Origin: Brachionus koreanus
Lineage: Eukaryota > Rotifera > Eurotatoria > Ploima > Brachionidae
Direction of reading: 5' to 3'
Length of the DNA: 12,388 nt
Assembly: GCA_016987375.1 (NCBI GenBank)
Contig: PJRA01000540.1
Span: 12,169 to 24,556, forward strand
Position 1 is the first letter of the stretch. Every line of letters begins with the position of its first letter. Positions 1 to 7,674 of the stretch are shown in pieces. Below the pieces are notes generated by a model. That model made no database searches, was not told where the DNA came from, and was given only the letters and a program-made list of their open reading frames with translations. The position numbers were made by a program, and so were the translations under genes.

Positions 1-285
1 CGAGTGGTTTGTGTGTTAGTCATGCAAGCAGAGGATCAAGGGTTCAAAACCCACTGAGGGTGGAAAAATCTTCAAAATATTTCTGTAATGCTGGGCGCAC
101 GTTTTAAACCCTTTTCATCAAACCCATTTCGGTTTCGACTGGGTAATAATTGCAGTGTGAATGATCAATTTGATGTAGTAGCCTCTGTGTCAGATTGGAG
201 CTATTGCTCTAAAAGGTACTTGAAAAGGATATGAGCTCCTCCCCATTATCCACTAGGGTTGAATAGGGTAAGAAATAAAAAACTT
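1..285 (+). mobile_element. Probable tRNA-derived SINE, 5' end cut by window edge
   Basis: This stretch is clearly richer in G and C than what follows. GGTTCAAAACC at 41-51 matches the RNA polymerase III B box (GGTTCGANTCC) closely, and a degenerate A-box-like stretch lies near 4-20, at roughly tRNA spacing. The surrounding bases resemble a tRNA anticodon arm and variable loop, but the T stem pairs at only three positions, so it is not a working tRNA. A non-tRNA body follows (about 60-265), and the unit seems to end in an A-rich tail near 266-285 (GGGTAAGAAATAAAAA). Seen: B box, composition and tail. Inferred: SINE identity. No flanking duplication can be tested because the 5' end lies outside the window. 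Confidence 0.5.
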
Positions 286-302
286 TTTGCCTTTGAGATT
301 GA

Positions 303-971
303 AAAAAGCTTGAAAATTAACAAAGTTATGTCATTTAAAAATTGTTTATGGACAAAAAAAACGAGTGAAAAACATTTTATAAACAAAACAAAATATTTCA
401 TTTAGAGTGTTTTTAACCCATTTTTTAACGCTTTAAAACAAAATAAGAATGTTTATTTTTCATGAATGATTTTAAATTAAATTATCAAATTATTTTTTTT
501 AATATTTAATATTAATTAAAATATTTTTTAATAATATAATCTTTTAAAAAACAATCGAAAAGAATTAAAAAAAAAAACTAAAACACTCAAAAACAAATTA
601 AAAACATCTTAAGCACCCATTAATTTTTTTTAAAAATGTATTGAATTTTTTGTTTGTTTTAATTTAATTGTTTATGACTTAATTTGTCTAAATTCTTGAC
701 TTAATTATATTTTCTCCCTAAACAAAAATAATAATTTTTTTTTCTAGCAGTTTTGCCCTCGTTTACGGTCTGTTTTTATTTCGTTTTTTACAGCATTTAA
801 ACAGTGTTTTTTGCCCGTTTTTGTCCCCTTCGGACTAAATCAAAGACCGGTAATTTTTGTCTGATAAAAAGTATATTATTGTTTTGCCAAATTACAAAGG
901 CCAGAAATTTTTGCATTTTGATTAAGATTACCCTAAAAAGTGACATAATTTAGTCAATTTTCAAGCTTTTT
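303..971. mobile_element. Candidate old MITE with 34-bp inverted ends
   Basis: Bases 303-336 (starting AAAAAGCTTGAAAATT) reappear in reverse complement at 938-971, with 30 of 34 positions identical. The similarity stops abruptly inside both arms. The 600-bp interior is AT-rich and has no coding frame I can support. This is the form of a non-autonomous DNA transposon. No convincing target-site duplication was seen at these edges, so the true ends may lie slightly further out. The rest of 286-1319, including short palindromes near 1099-1112 and 1213-1230, shows nothing else I recognise. Confidence 0.45.
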
Positions 972-1319
972 AAAAATTTAGATATATAGTTCTGAGTTGT
1001 CTGATGTTATTTTTTATTACTTTATTTATTTTAATAAAAATAAAGTTTGGGTCTAATTCCCGGCAATAGAATGGATCTTAGTCCTTCTTTTTAGTCGCAT
1101 GTTAAAAACATGGCTTTAGTAATTAAAACATAATAATGAAAATAAAGCGCTACAGCAGATTACGTCTGGAGCAAATCTTTAAGTAACCTTGTTGTTCTTT
1201 CTATCTGATATAGCATATACAAATATGTATGGTCTGAATATTTGCATAAAAATCCGCTAAAGCTTCTAATTTATTTTATCATTACTTTTTTAATTTTTCC
1301 GATTTAGATCTGAAAAAAG

Positions 1320-1851
1320 GGATACCTGAAAAATGCACACCTCACATTTTTGACCAAAATGCACATCTGGGTGTATTTTAAAAAAAAGCATTCTGGTTGA
1401 ATTCAGTTATATGTCAAAAAATTCGTCTTTTTCTGCTATTTTAATTGAGTTTTAATTTTTTAATTTTTTATTTTTTTAAAAGCTTAAATTTTCAAAAAAA
1501 CACATTTAAAATTTAAACACCTGGGTGTTTCTTTAAAAGTAAGCTTGAACACCCACCAAATTATTTTAAATTTGAATTAAGCACCAAAAAATACTAAGGG
1601 TCGCCCCTATAGTTAAGGTTAAATTAGTTTCATTCTTTAAATAAAGCTAATAAATATACCTGAAATCTTAGGAGATTGAACACCCCCCTGTTTTATTATG
1701 AAATGTTTAAAAAAAACATATTTCCGAGAAATCCTTTTAAATAAAAAAATAAATTTCCAATTTTTTTTTAAAGCAAACTTGATTTTTTACAAAAATTAAT
1801 ATATTTTACAAATTTTTTTGATTTTTATATGAATAAATAAAATTTAGTCCT
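1320..1851 (+). repeat. Left arm of 532-bp inverted repeat
   Basis: This arm pairs base for base with 2722-3253, with no net length difference. I noticed only single-base differences: a T/C in the terminal CACCTCACA stretch and an A/T near 1670. It contains subterminal repeats: ATACCTGAAA at 1322-1331 and again at 1656-1665, GCACATCTGGGTGT at 1361-1374, the palindrome AACACCTGGGTGTT at 1516-1529, GAACACCCACC at 1547-1557 and GAACACCCCCCTG at 1678-1690. Such motif clusters could be transposase-binding sites. Confidence 0.8.
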
Positions 1852-1987
1852 GTTTTTTATGCTTATAAAAATCTTTAGATTAAAAATTAATTGATTCATA
1901 AAGTGAATTTAAATTATAATACCAAGAAAACAAAATTTAATATAAATAAAAATTAAGTTTTAATAATTTTCTCTACTAGATCTTTAA

Positions 1988-2364
1988 ATGGATAAAGAAA
2001 AAAATTATCAGCAATTTAAACAACTTACTAATCGCCAGAATTTTCATTCGGTATAGATAAATTATATATTGATATTTCCCATAAATTTTAAAATTTCTAG
2101 AATCGATCTTCTTGTTTTCTAGGCTTTTTTGAACAATTGAAAACAATTAGTGATTTTGATGAACTAAAAACTTGTTTAGTTGATCAGCTGAACACTGCTT
2201 GCATTTATAATCTAATTAAAAAGAGACAAATAATTCACTATCTAAAATATGACTTAGTTGATCAAGTCAGTAGATCTTTATTGATTAAATCAAAATTAGA
2301 ACTATTTGATATTGTTCCTGTCTCTATCTTAATATATGTACAAAAAATTTTTACAAATGTTTAG
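1988..2364 (+). CDS. Hypothetical two-exon protein in the foldback loop
   Basis: I do not recognise this protein. An ATG at 1988 opens a 21-codon exon (MDKEKNYQQFKQL...) ending at 2050, followed by GTATAG. Reading through gives a stop at once (codons TCG GTA TAG). A 50-bp GT-AG intron (2051-2100, acceptor AAATTTCTAG) joins it in phase 0 to an open exon at 2101-2364, giving about 109 residues. Exon 2 includes FEQLKTISDFDELKTCLVD and several leucine/isoleucine-rich helical stretches; no catalytic motif or zinc finger is visible. The frame has a natural mix of codons. It lies between the arms of the foldback element, so it may be a remnant of the element's own transposase or a captured host exon. 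A second AG at 2121-2122 would break the frame. Confidence 0.4.
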
Positions 2365-2413
2365 GGAATCTGAATTTTATAAGAAAAAATGTTATTATTT
2401 ATAATTTTTCTAG

Positions 2414-2513
2414 CCCAAAAACTTTTAAAAAAATGATCCTGGCTTATGTATGGAACGATCCAAGCTGTTCCAAAAATATTGAATTAAAAGTTCAAGTAAA
2501 TTATAAAAAATGA
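2414..2513 (+). other. Exon-like open stretch in the foldback loop
   Basis: After a good acceptor (TTTTTCTAG, ending 2413) there is an open stretch read PKTFKKMILAYVWNDPS and on to a TGA at 2511. A donor-like CAA/GTAAAT at 2495-2501 would end the exon earlier, in phase 0. It does not join in frame to 1988-2364: every GT in that exon is phase 0, while this frame needs two carried-over bases. A one-base change in the A run at 2417-2421 would fix this. A further acceptor (CCTTTTTTTAG) lies at 2594-2604. It could be the decayed 3' part of the same gene. No family recognised. Confidence 0.22.
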
Positions 2514-2721
2514 AAAAGAAGCTAGTTTGGTTACCTTTTTTTAAAAGATTCCTTAAATTCAGAACTAATATTTTCTTCGTTATTTACAAAATTCCTTTTT
2601 TTAGATGGAAAATCAATCTTATTCTTGAGAATGATTTCGTCATAGTTGTTTTTCCGAAAAGGAAATAGACAAATAAAATGATTAGCTATCCAAGCTGAAC
2701 TTTCAAGATTGTCTAAATAGA

Positions 2722-3253
2722 AGGACTAAATTTTATTTATTCATATAAAAATCAAAAAAATTTGTAAAATATATTAATTTTTGTAAAAAATCAAGTTTGC
2801 TTTAAAAAAAAATTGGAAATTTATTTTTTTATTTAAAAGGATTTCTCGGAAATATGTTTTTTTTAAACATTTCATAATAAAACAGGGGGGTGTTCAATCT
2901 CCAAAGATTTCAGGTATATTTATTAGCTTTATTTAAAGAATGAAACTAATTTAACCTTAACTATAGGGGCGACCCTTAGTATTTTTTGGTGCTTAATTCA
3001 AATTTAAAATAATTTGGTGGGTGTTCAAGCTTACTTTTAAAGAAACACCCAGGTGTTTAAATTTTAAATGTGTTTTTTTGAAAATTTAAGCTTTTAAAAA
3101 AATAAAAAATTAAAAAATTAAAACTCAATTAAAATAGCAGAAAAAGACGAATTTTTTGACATATAACTGAATTCAACCAGAATGCTTTTTTTTAAAATAC
3201 ACCCAGATGTGCATTTTGGTCAAAAATGTGGGGTGTGCATTTTTCAGGTATCC
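2722..3253 (-). repeat. Right arm of 532-bp inverted repeat
   Basis: This is the reverse complement of 1320-1851, running from AGGACTAAATTTT at its inner edge to TTTTTCAGGTATCC at its outer edge. The inner boundary is sharp: the base just inside (2721 against 1852) no longer pairs. It carries mirror copies of the same CACC-type subterminal motifs. The following GAAAAAAG (3254-3261) is the right copy of the target duplication. Confidence 0.8.
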
Positions 3254-3410
3254 GAAAAAAGTCAACTTTAAAAATATAAATATAAATTAAATGTATGGTG
3301 TTTATGGTTGTTGATTGAAAAAATAAATTATTCATTTAAAAATTTAAGTTTAAGAATTTAGTTACAGAATTTTTAAATTTTTTTATACAAATTAAAAAAA
3401 AAAACTATAT

Positions 3411-3416
3411 TTTATT
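3411..3416 (-). promoter_or_regulatory. Polyadenylation signal of the lectin gene
   Basis: TTTATT on the plus strand reads AATAAA on the minus strand, about 60 bases downstream of the lectin stop codon, a normal spacing for animal 3' UTRs. The region is AT-rich, so a chance match is possible. Confidence 0.4.
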
Positions 3417-3476
3417 CAATTTTGGGTAATTAATAAAATAAAATGAATTTCTTACATAATGTTCCTTCTAAATAAA

Positions 3477-4232
3477 TTAATTAATTTGGCACATAGCTTT
3501 ATTTTTTTTATCAATAATATCATCATAAAATCCTCTAGTTGTAATGCCCAAAACTACTTCGTTACCAGCGCCGTTATTTGGTTGTCCAGGATGAAATCCT
3601 CCAACTCGGGTACCATCTTCCCATTTATACACTTCATTTTGACTCGAAATCATTGAATTAATCCAGATGCCTGTACCAGTAAAAGTTCCATAAATCATAT
3701 CACTTTCGATTTTACTTTTCGGACTAATTAAAGTAGCTCCTATGTTTTTACATTGTAATCGTGCATCTAAAAAATCATAAGTTCCCAGAAAAGTAAAATA
3801 GCAAGCGTATGGCCAGATGCTATATCTAACAAATCCGTTTTCACATGCGAGACACTTTTTCTGCTTCAACGACCAGAATACGTTCGAACCATTACAATCT
3901 TTGTATTCTAGTTTATTTGATACTTTTTCGTATATAAATTCAGTATCTGCAGAAGCCAGACTATTCTTGACGAATTCACTGTAAAGAATGCATTTATGAA
4001 TTATATAAACCACATAAGCGCAATAGACATTTTCTCTACATTTATCAAGACACCAAAACTTTGATACACGTGAGCTTTCATAGTACGAAATTTGCCACGA
4101 CTCGTCTGTGATTCTGTTTGATTTTTTGACAAATTTAGCCGACCATTTAAAATTACTTAGACTAGAATCTATCGAAATTGCAAAAATAAAAAAAACTGCA
4201 ATCAGTGCCAATTTCATTTCTTCTTTAAGCAT
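3477..4232 (-). CDS. Secreted PAN-like plus C-type lectin domain protein
   Basis: This is a single-exon gene of 251 residues. A hydrophobic signal peptide covers about residues 6-26 (MKLALIAVFFIFAIS); the internal Met6 gives a more typical signal start than Met1. A PAN/apple-like module follows at about 45-105, with cysteines 61, 65, 71 and 81 in a WCLDKC...C...CILYS pattern. A C-type lectin domain covers about 125-250: Cys161 and Cys248 are the conserved outer pair, WIN at 190-192 is the core strand, and GQPNN at 216-220 sits at the sugar-binding loop (EPN/QPD position). The inner disulfide pair is absent (NE at 224-225, II at 239-240), and the usual WND is FYDD (235-238), so calcium-dependent sugar binding is uncertain. 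The product is probably an extracellular recognition protein. A 7-bp-arm palindrome (4226-4243) overlaps the first ATG. Confidence 0.8.
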   Translation of the reverse strand: MLKEEMKLALIAVFFIFAISIDSSLSNFKWSAKFVKKSNRITDESWQISYYESSRVSKFWCLDKCRENVYCAYVVYIIHKCILYSEFVKNSLASADTEFIYEKVSNKLEYKDCNGSNVFWSLKQKKCLACENGFVRYSIWPYACYFTFLGTYDFLDARLQCKNIGATLISPKSKIESDMIYGTFTGTGIWINSMISSQNEVYKWEDGTRVGGFHPGQPNNGAGNEVVLGITTRGFYDDIIDKKNKAMCQIN

Positions 4233-4686
4233 AAATATGCTTATACTAGCTTTTAAATTAAAAATAAACTAATTTGAATTTTTTTTTTATATTAATGTGT
4301 AGACAATTTATGGAAATAAAAGTTTCTGTATAAACTTAGGAAAAAAATTAAATTTTTATGAATTTACATCGAACTAAACTAAGACTTTTTCTATTAAATC
4401 AGAATTTGATCAAAATTAAATGAAGCAAAAGTGTTCAGAAATTGTTTTTCTTTTAAATTTTTTAATTGGAAAAGTTAAAGTGAAGATACATTTTTAAATA
4501 TTAAAACTAAACTTAAGTATTGTGCACAATTCTGCATGCATAAAATTATATTGAAAAATTTATATTTGAAAAATTATAGAGACCTAAAAAATTAAGCTTA
4601 TAATTAAATGTTTACTTTGAAAATTACTTCTGCAAAACATATTTACTCAAAAATAGTTAAAAACCTATCTTTAATTCCCAGTCAAA

Positions 4687-4930
4687 AAAATTTTAGAGAT
4701 TTTTTGTGGTTTCTTTAAAGATTCGTTAAAAAATCTCTATAATTTGACAAATTTTGAAGAAAAAATAGAGATATTCTAGGGATAAAAAAAATTTCTAAAA
4801 ATAAATAGTAAAATCTTTTTTATTTCTCTAGACTAACTGTAAAAATCTTAATTAGAATTTTACAGTCAATGAATTTATGAAGACATTTTACGGATTCTCT
4901 AAAGAATCTACATCAATCCTTTAAATTTAT
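4687..4930. mobile_element. Possible degenerate MITE
   Basis: TTCTTTAAAGATTCGTTAAAA near 4710-4730 matches the reverse complement of 4886-4906 at 17 of 21 positions, and weaker similarity extends outward on both sides. Inside are an 11-bp perfect stem (AGAGATTTTTT at 4695-4705 with 4728-4738) and a smaller one (ACTGTAAAA with TTTTACAGT around 4837-4865). This nested pairing resembles an eroded miniature element, but in such AT-rich DNA some pairing is expected by chance. Confidence 0.3.
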
Positions 4931-5150
4931 ATTTTTTGAAAAAAAAATGGTTCTATTTTAAAGAAAATAAAAAAATCATAAGAAACTGTACTAAATCGCT
5001 GTAAAGTCTTAATTTTTTGCCATGTCTTGTAATATTTTTATTACTTTATGTCGGTTATTTTTATAATTATTTTAAAAAAATAACTTTAATACCAATAATT
5101 ATTATGTTATATAATAATTCTAATATGCTGTGATAATATTGTAATTTTTC

Positions 5151-5158
5151 ATTTTTAG
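5151..5158 (+). promoter_or_regulatory. Splice acceptor-like site before the transposase start
   Basis: CATTTTTAG (ending 5158), after a T-rich tract, sits seven bases before the ATG at 5166. It could accept a spliced leader or an upstream coding exon; the frame is open between the AG and the ATG (TTA GAA ATG), so a missing N-terminal exon cannot be ruled out. Confidence 0.35.
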
Positions 5159-5165
5159 TTTAGAA

Positions 5166-7648
5166 ATGTTAAAAAAGTTCCAATATTTACGTGATGAACA
5201 TAAAAAAATACCACGCAGCACTTTATTTGATAAAAAAAAAAGAGAAAAAGAAAAAATTTTGAATAGATTTGATAAAATTTTCAGATCAAACGATCGAATA
5301 GAAGGCAATAAAAGTGAATTTTTAGACGCTCCTAATTACCAGATTTTCGATGACTCTTCTTTAAATCAATTTCAAGAACCATTTTTTTCAAAAGATGATG
5401 AGTCTTCCATATCTGATTTACTTCAATACGAAATAAATAATCAAAATAATTTTAGCAGTCAGGAAAAAATTGAACTGATTGAAATGTGCTTGTTATCATT
5501 ATTTTACTCCGGGAAAATAACTCAAAGCGCACTAGCTCTAGTAAGCCAACTTGTGGCTATGACAACAAAGTTGAAAATCGCAAGATCGTATGATCAAATT
5601 AGCCAGAAATTACTCAAACTAACGGGTGAAGAAATAACATATACTAAAAAATGGTACTGTCAACCTTGTGATTTATTTATTGAAATAGAGAATAAACAAA
5701 GATCATGTAAAAGATGTTTTTCCAAGTAGGAAAAAATTTAACTTTTGTGAACTTTCATTTTTAATTAATAAAAAATTAAAAAATTTTAGACTTGATATGC
5801 TTTATTTTGTTTGTCTGGAAACTCAAATTAAAAGGCTCTTTAAAAAAAAAATTTTACCGATTGAAAATTCTAACAACAACAATGAAGACGTAATCAAAGA
5901 CATTTGTGACAGTGATCATTATAGAGAATTCAGAAAAAAGAATTCAAACATTAACAATCAAAATCAAAATACTGTTTATACCTTCACAATTAATACTGAT
6001 GGCTTAGATATTTCACACAAATCAGCAATCTCAATATGGCCGGTTTATCTAGCAATAAATGAGATTCCTTTGGAATACCGGTACTCTATTGACAATATCC
6101 TAATTGCTGGTAAATTTTAAAAAATCATATTAATTATGAATTTAATATTTTACAGGAATTTATATTTCAAATGGTAAACCTGCTGGGTTTAATATATTCC
6201 TTAAACGAATAATTGAACATTTAAAATCATTGGAGATCGGAATTTTTCATGGATCCGATTTATTTCGTTTTTTTGTTCTTTTCGGTATATATGACAAACC
6301 AGCTAGATCACTTATTTTGAATACTAAATCATCCAACTCATACCATGGCTGCTTAAAATGTGAACAGCCTGGTAAAGTTATCTCTTACAAAAATGGCTAT
6401 CATCATATTTTTGATTATTGCTGCAAAGAAATGAACAGACGAAATCACGCTGATTATGTAAAAGTTTTAGACTCAATTAAGAAAAATCCAAATGGTTTTA
6501 AGGGAATTAAAGGGGACACAGCAATTAGTGAGTTAAGCCAATATCGACCATTTGAAAGCACACTAATTGATTCAATGCATAGCATTTTTTTGGGAGTTGT
6601 AAAACATTTGATGAGTTATTGGTTTGAATCGCCTAACAATTTTGATTACTCTCTAAAATCAAAATTAAATGAAATAAACAGTCGTCTAATGAGTATTAGA
6701 CCTCCTAATTTTTTTAGTGCTCCTCCTCGTGATATAAGCACATTCAAACTTTGGAGGGCACACGAATTTATGAACTTTATATTTTATTATAGTGTTCCGG
6801 TTTTTTATAATTTTTTGCCTGATGTCTATCTACATAATTTAATTTGTCTTATTATTGGTTTGGAGCAACTTTATGCGGAAAAAATTGATAAGAAAAATTT
6901 AAAAATTGCAAATGATTTTTTGAATAATTTTGTTAAAGAATTAGCTGGTCTCTATGATGAACACATAATGAATTCTGGGATTCATGAATTACTTCACTTA
7001 GTTGATCAGACTATAGAATCCGGTCCATTAAATGTTGCATCTTGCTTTCCATTTGAAGAACTGAATCGCAAACTTGGGTTAATGGAAAATGGAAAAGATT
7101 TAATAGGGGATGAGTTTATAAAACATTGGACAGTGTCTCAATACTTGGGCATTTTTATTCAAGATAAAAATAAGAATAATCAGTATCTAGAATTTATTCA
7201 AAAACATTTTTCAATTATATCATCTAATTTAAAATATTCATTTAACTCTAGTCAAATTAAACCCTATTTCAAAATAAATTTGCGTGTTGATGATCTCAGT
7301 TTAACTTTGCAAAATTTGATAAATGATTTTTTTCAAGACAAAAATGAAGTCATGGCGCGCTTTTGTAATAGTTTTATTAAAATTGACGAGCAATACGCGT
7401 GTATCGAGTATATAGCAACTAGCAAAACAAACATTATGTTAATGGGAACAAAAATTGTACATTTGCATAATCCTTTCTATTCATCTAATGATCAGAGGCT
7501 AACTACAAGTTTTTTTTTGGCTTGTAAATCAAAGGAGCATTTTATAATTTCTAAAAATTTTAGCAAGTTAGACATTGTCTTTTCATTTAAGCTTAATGAA
7601 TCAGTTTATATTATAAATGATTTCAGTCAAATTCATTTTTTTAACTAA
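5166..7648 (+). CDS. Transposase, CACTA/Plavaka-like, three exons
   Basis: Exons 5166-5725, 5790-6109 and 6156-7648 join in frame across GT-AG introns of 64 and 46 bp, giving 790 residues. The N-terminus is charged (KKKREKEK near 23-30). A zinc-knuckle-like C165-x2-C168-x12-C181-x2-C184 follows, the last two spanning the first splice. The catalytic core then has DG at 257-258 (INTDGL), YDKPAR at 339-344, a C-x2-C at 359-362 (HGCLKCEQPG), DSMH at 432-435 before FLGVVKH, and HELLHLVDQ...FPFEELN with a candidate catalytic Glu594. This order of motifs is that of the large rotifer/cnidarian transposases related to CACTA Transposase_21/Plavaka. Expected role: cutting and joining of the element ends. 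The core is uninterrupted, so it may be functional. Start choice: first ATG after an acceptor-like site; an upstream exon remains possible. Exact superfamily placement is from memory. Confidence 0.8.
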
Positions 7649-7674
7649 AAATTAAATTTAGAGAAATTTTTAAA
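7649..7674 (+). promoter_or_regulatory. 26-bp intercistronic gap with acceptor-like TTTAG
   Basis: The transposase TAA ends at 7648 and the next ATG is at 7675. Between them TTAAATTTAG (AG at 7660-7661) looks like a trans-splice acceptor 13 bases before the ATG. There is no room for a separate promoter, which suggests a shared transcript resolved by spliced-leader addition, known in rotifers. This is inference. Confidence 0.35.

Larger units (their letters stand above)
1320..3253. mobile_element. Foldback-type DNA transposon with 532-bp inverted arms
   Basis: Two arms of equal length (1320-1851 and 2722-3253) are near-perfect reverse complements around an 870-bp unique loop. Both ends read GGATACCTGAAAAATGCACACC going inward, apart from a single-base difference just beyond. 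The element is flanked by GAAAAAAG at 1312-1319 and again at 3254-3261, an 8-bp target-site duplication. This supports transposition rather than an assembly artefact. Ends starting with GG plus an 8-bp AT-rich duplication are compatible with Merlin/IS1016-type transposases; hAT- or P-type mobilisation cannot be excluded, although the duplication does not fit the usual hAT pattern. The near-identity of the arms suggests recent activity or gene conversion between them. The loop holds a small spliced open frame (1988-2364) and further exon-like pieces. Confidence 0.75.
4233..5158. other. Non-coding AT-rich spacer
   Basis: No open frame with recognisable content was found on either strand. The only structure seen is the weak inverted-repeat set around 4687-4930, listed separately. 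The stretch must contain the lectin promoter (minus) and either the promoter or the first intron of the transposase gene (plus), but I cannot place them. Confidence 0.5.

Noticed and set aside
1..73. Genuine tRNA gene
   Set aside because: The T stem pairs at only three positions and the acceptor stem does not form; a SINE head explains it better.
1051..1065. Second polymerase III B box (GGGTCTAATTCCC)
   Set aside because: Only about eight of eleven positions fit and the loop does not start TTC; no A box or tail was seen.
1320..3253. Assembly artefact (false palindrome)
   Set aside because: A unique 870-bp loop, small differences between arms and a flanking 8-bp duplication all point to a real insertion, although long reads would settle it.
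3459..3656. Plus-strand open frame of 65 codons antisense to the lectin gene
   Set aside because: It lies opposite the well-supported lectin coding exon and has no recognisable content; a shadow frame.
5120..5308. Minus-strand open frame opposite the transposase N-terminus
   Set aside because: Overlaps the first transposase exon; composition follows from the lysine-rich sense strand.
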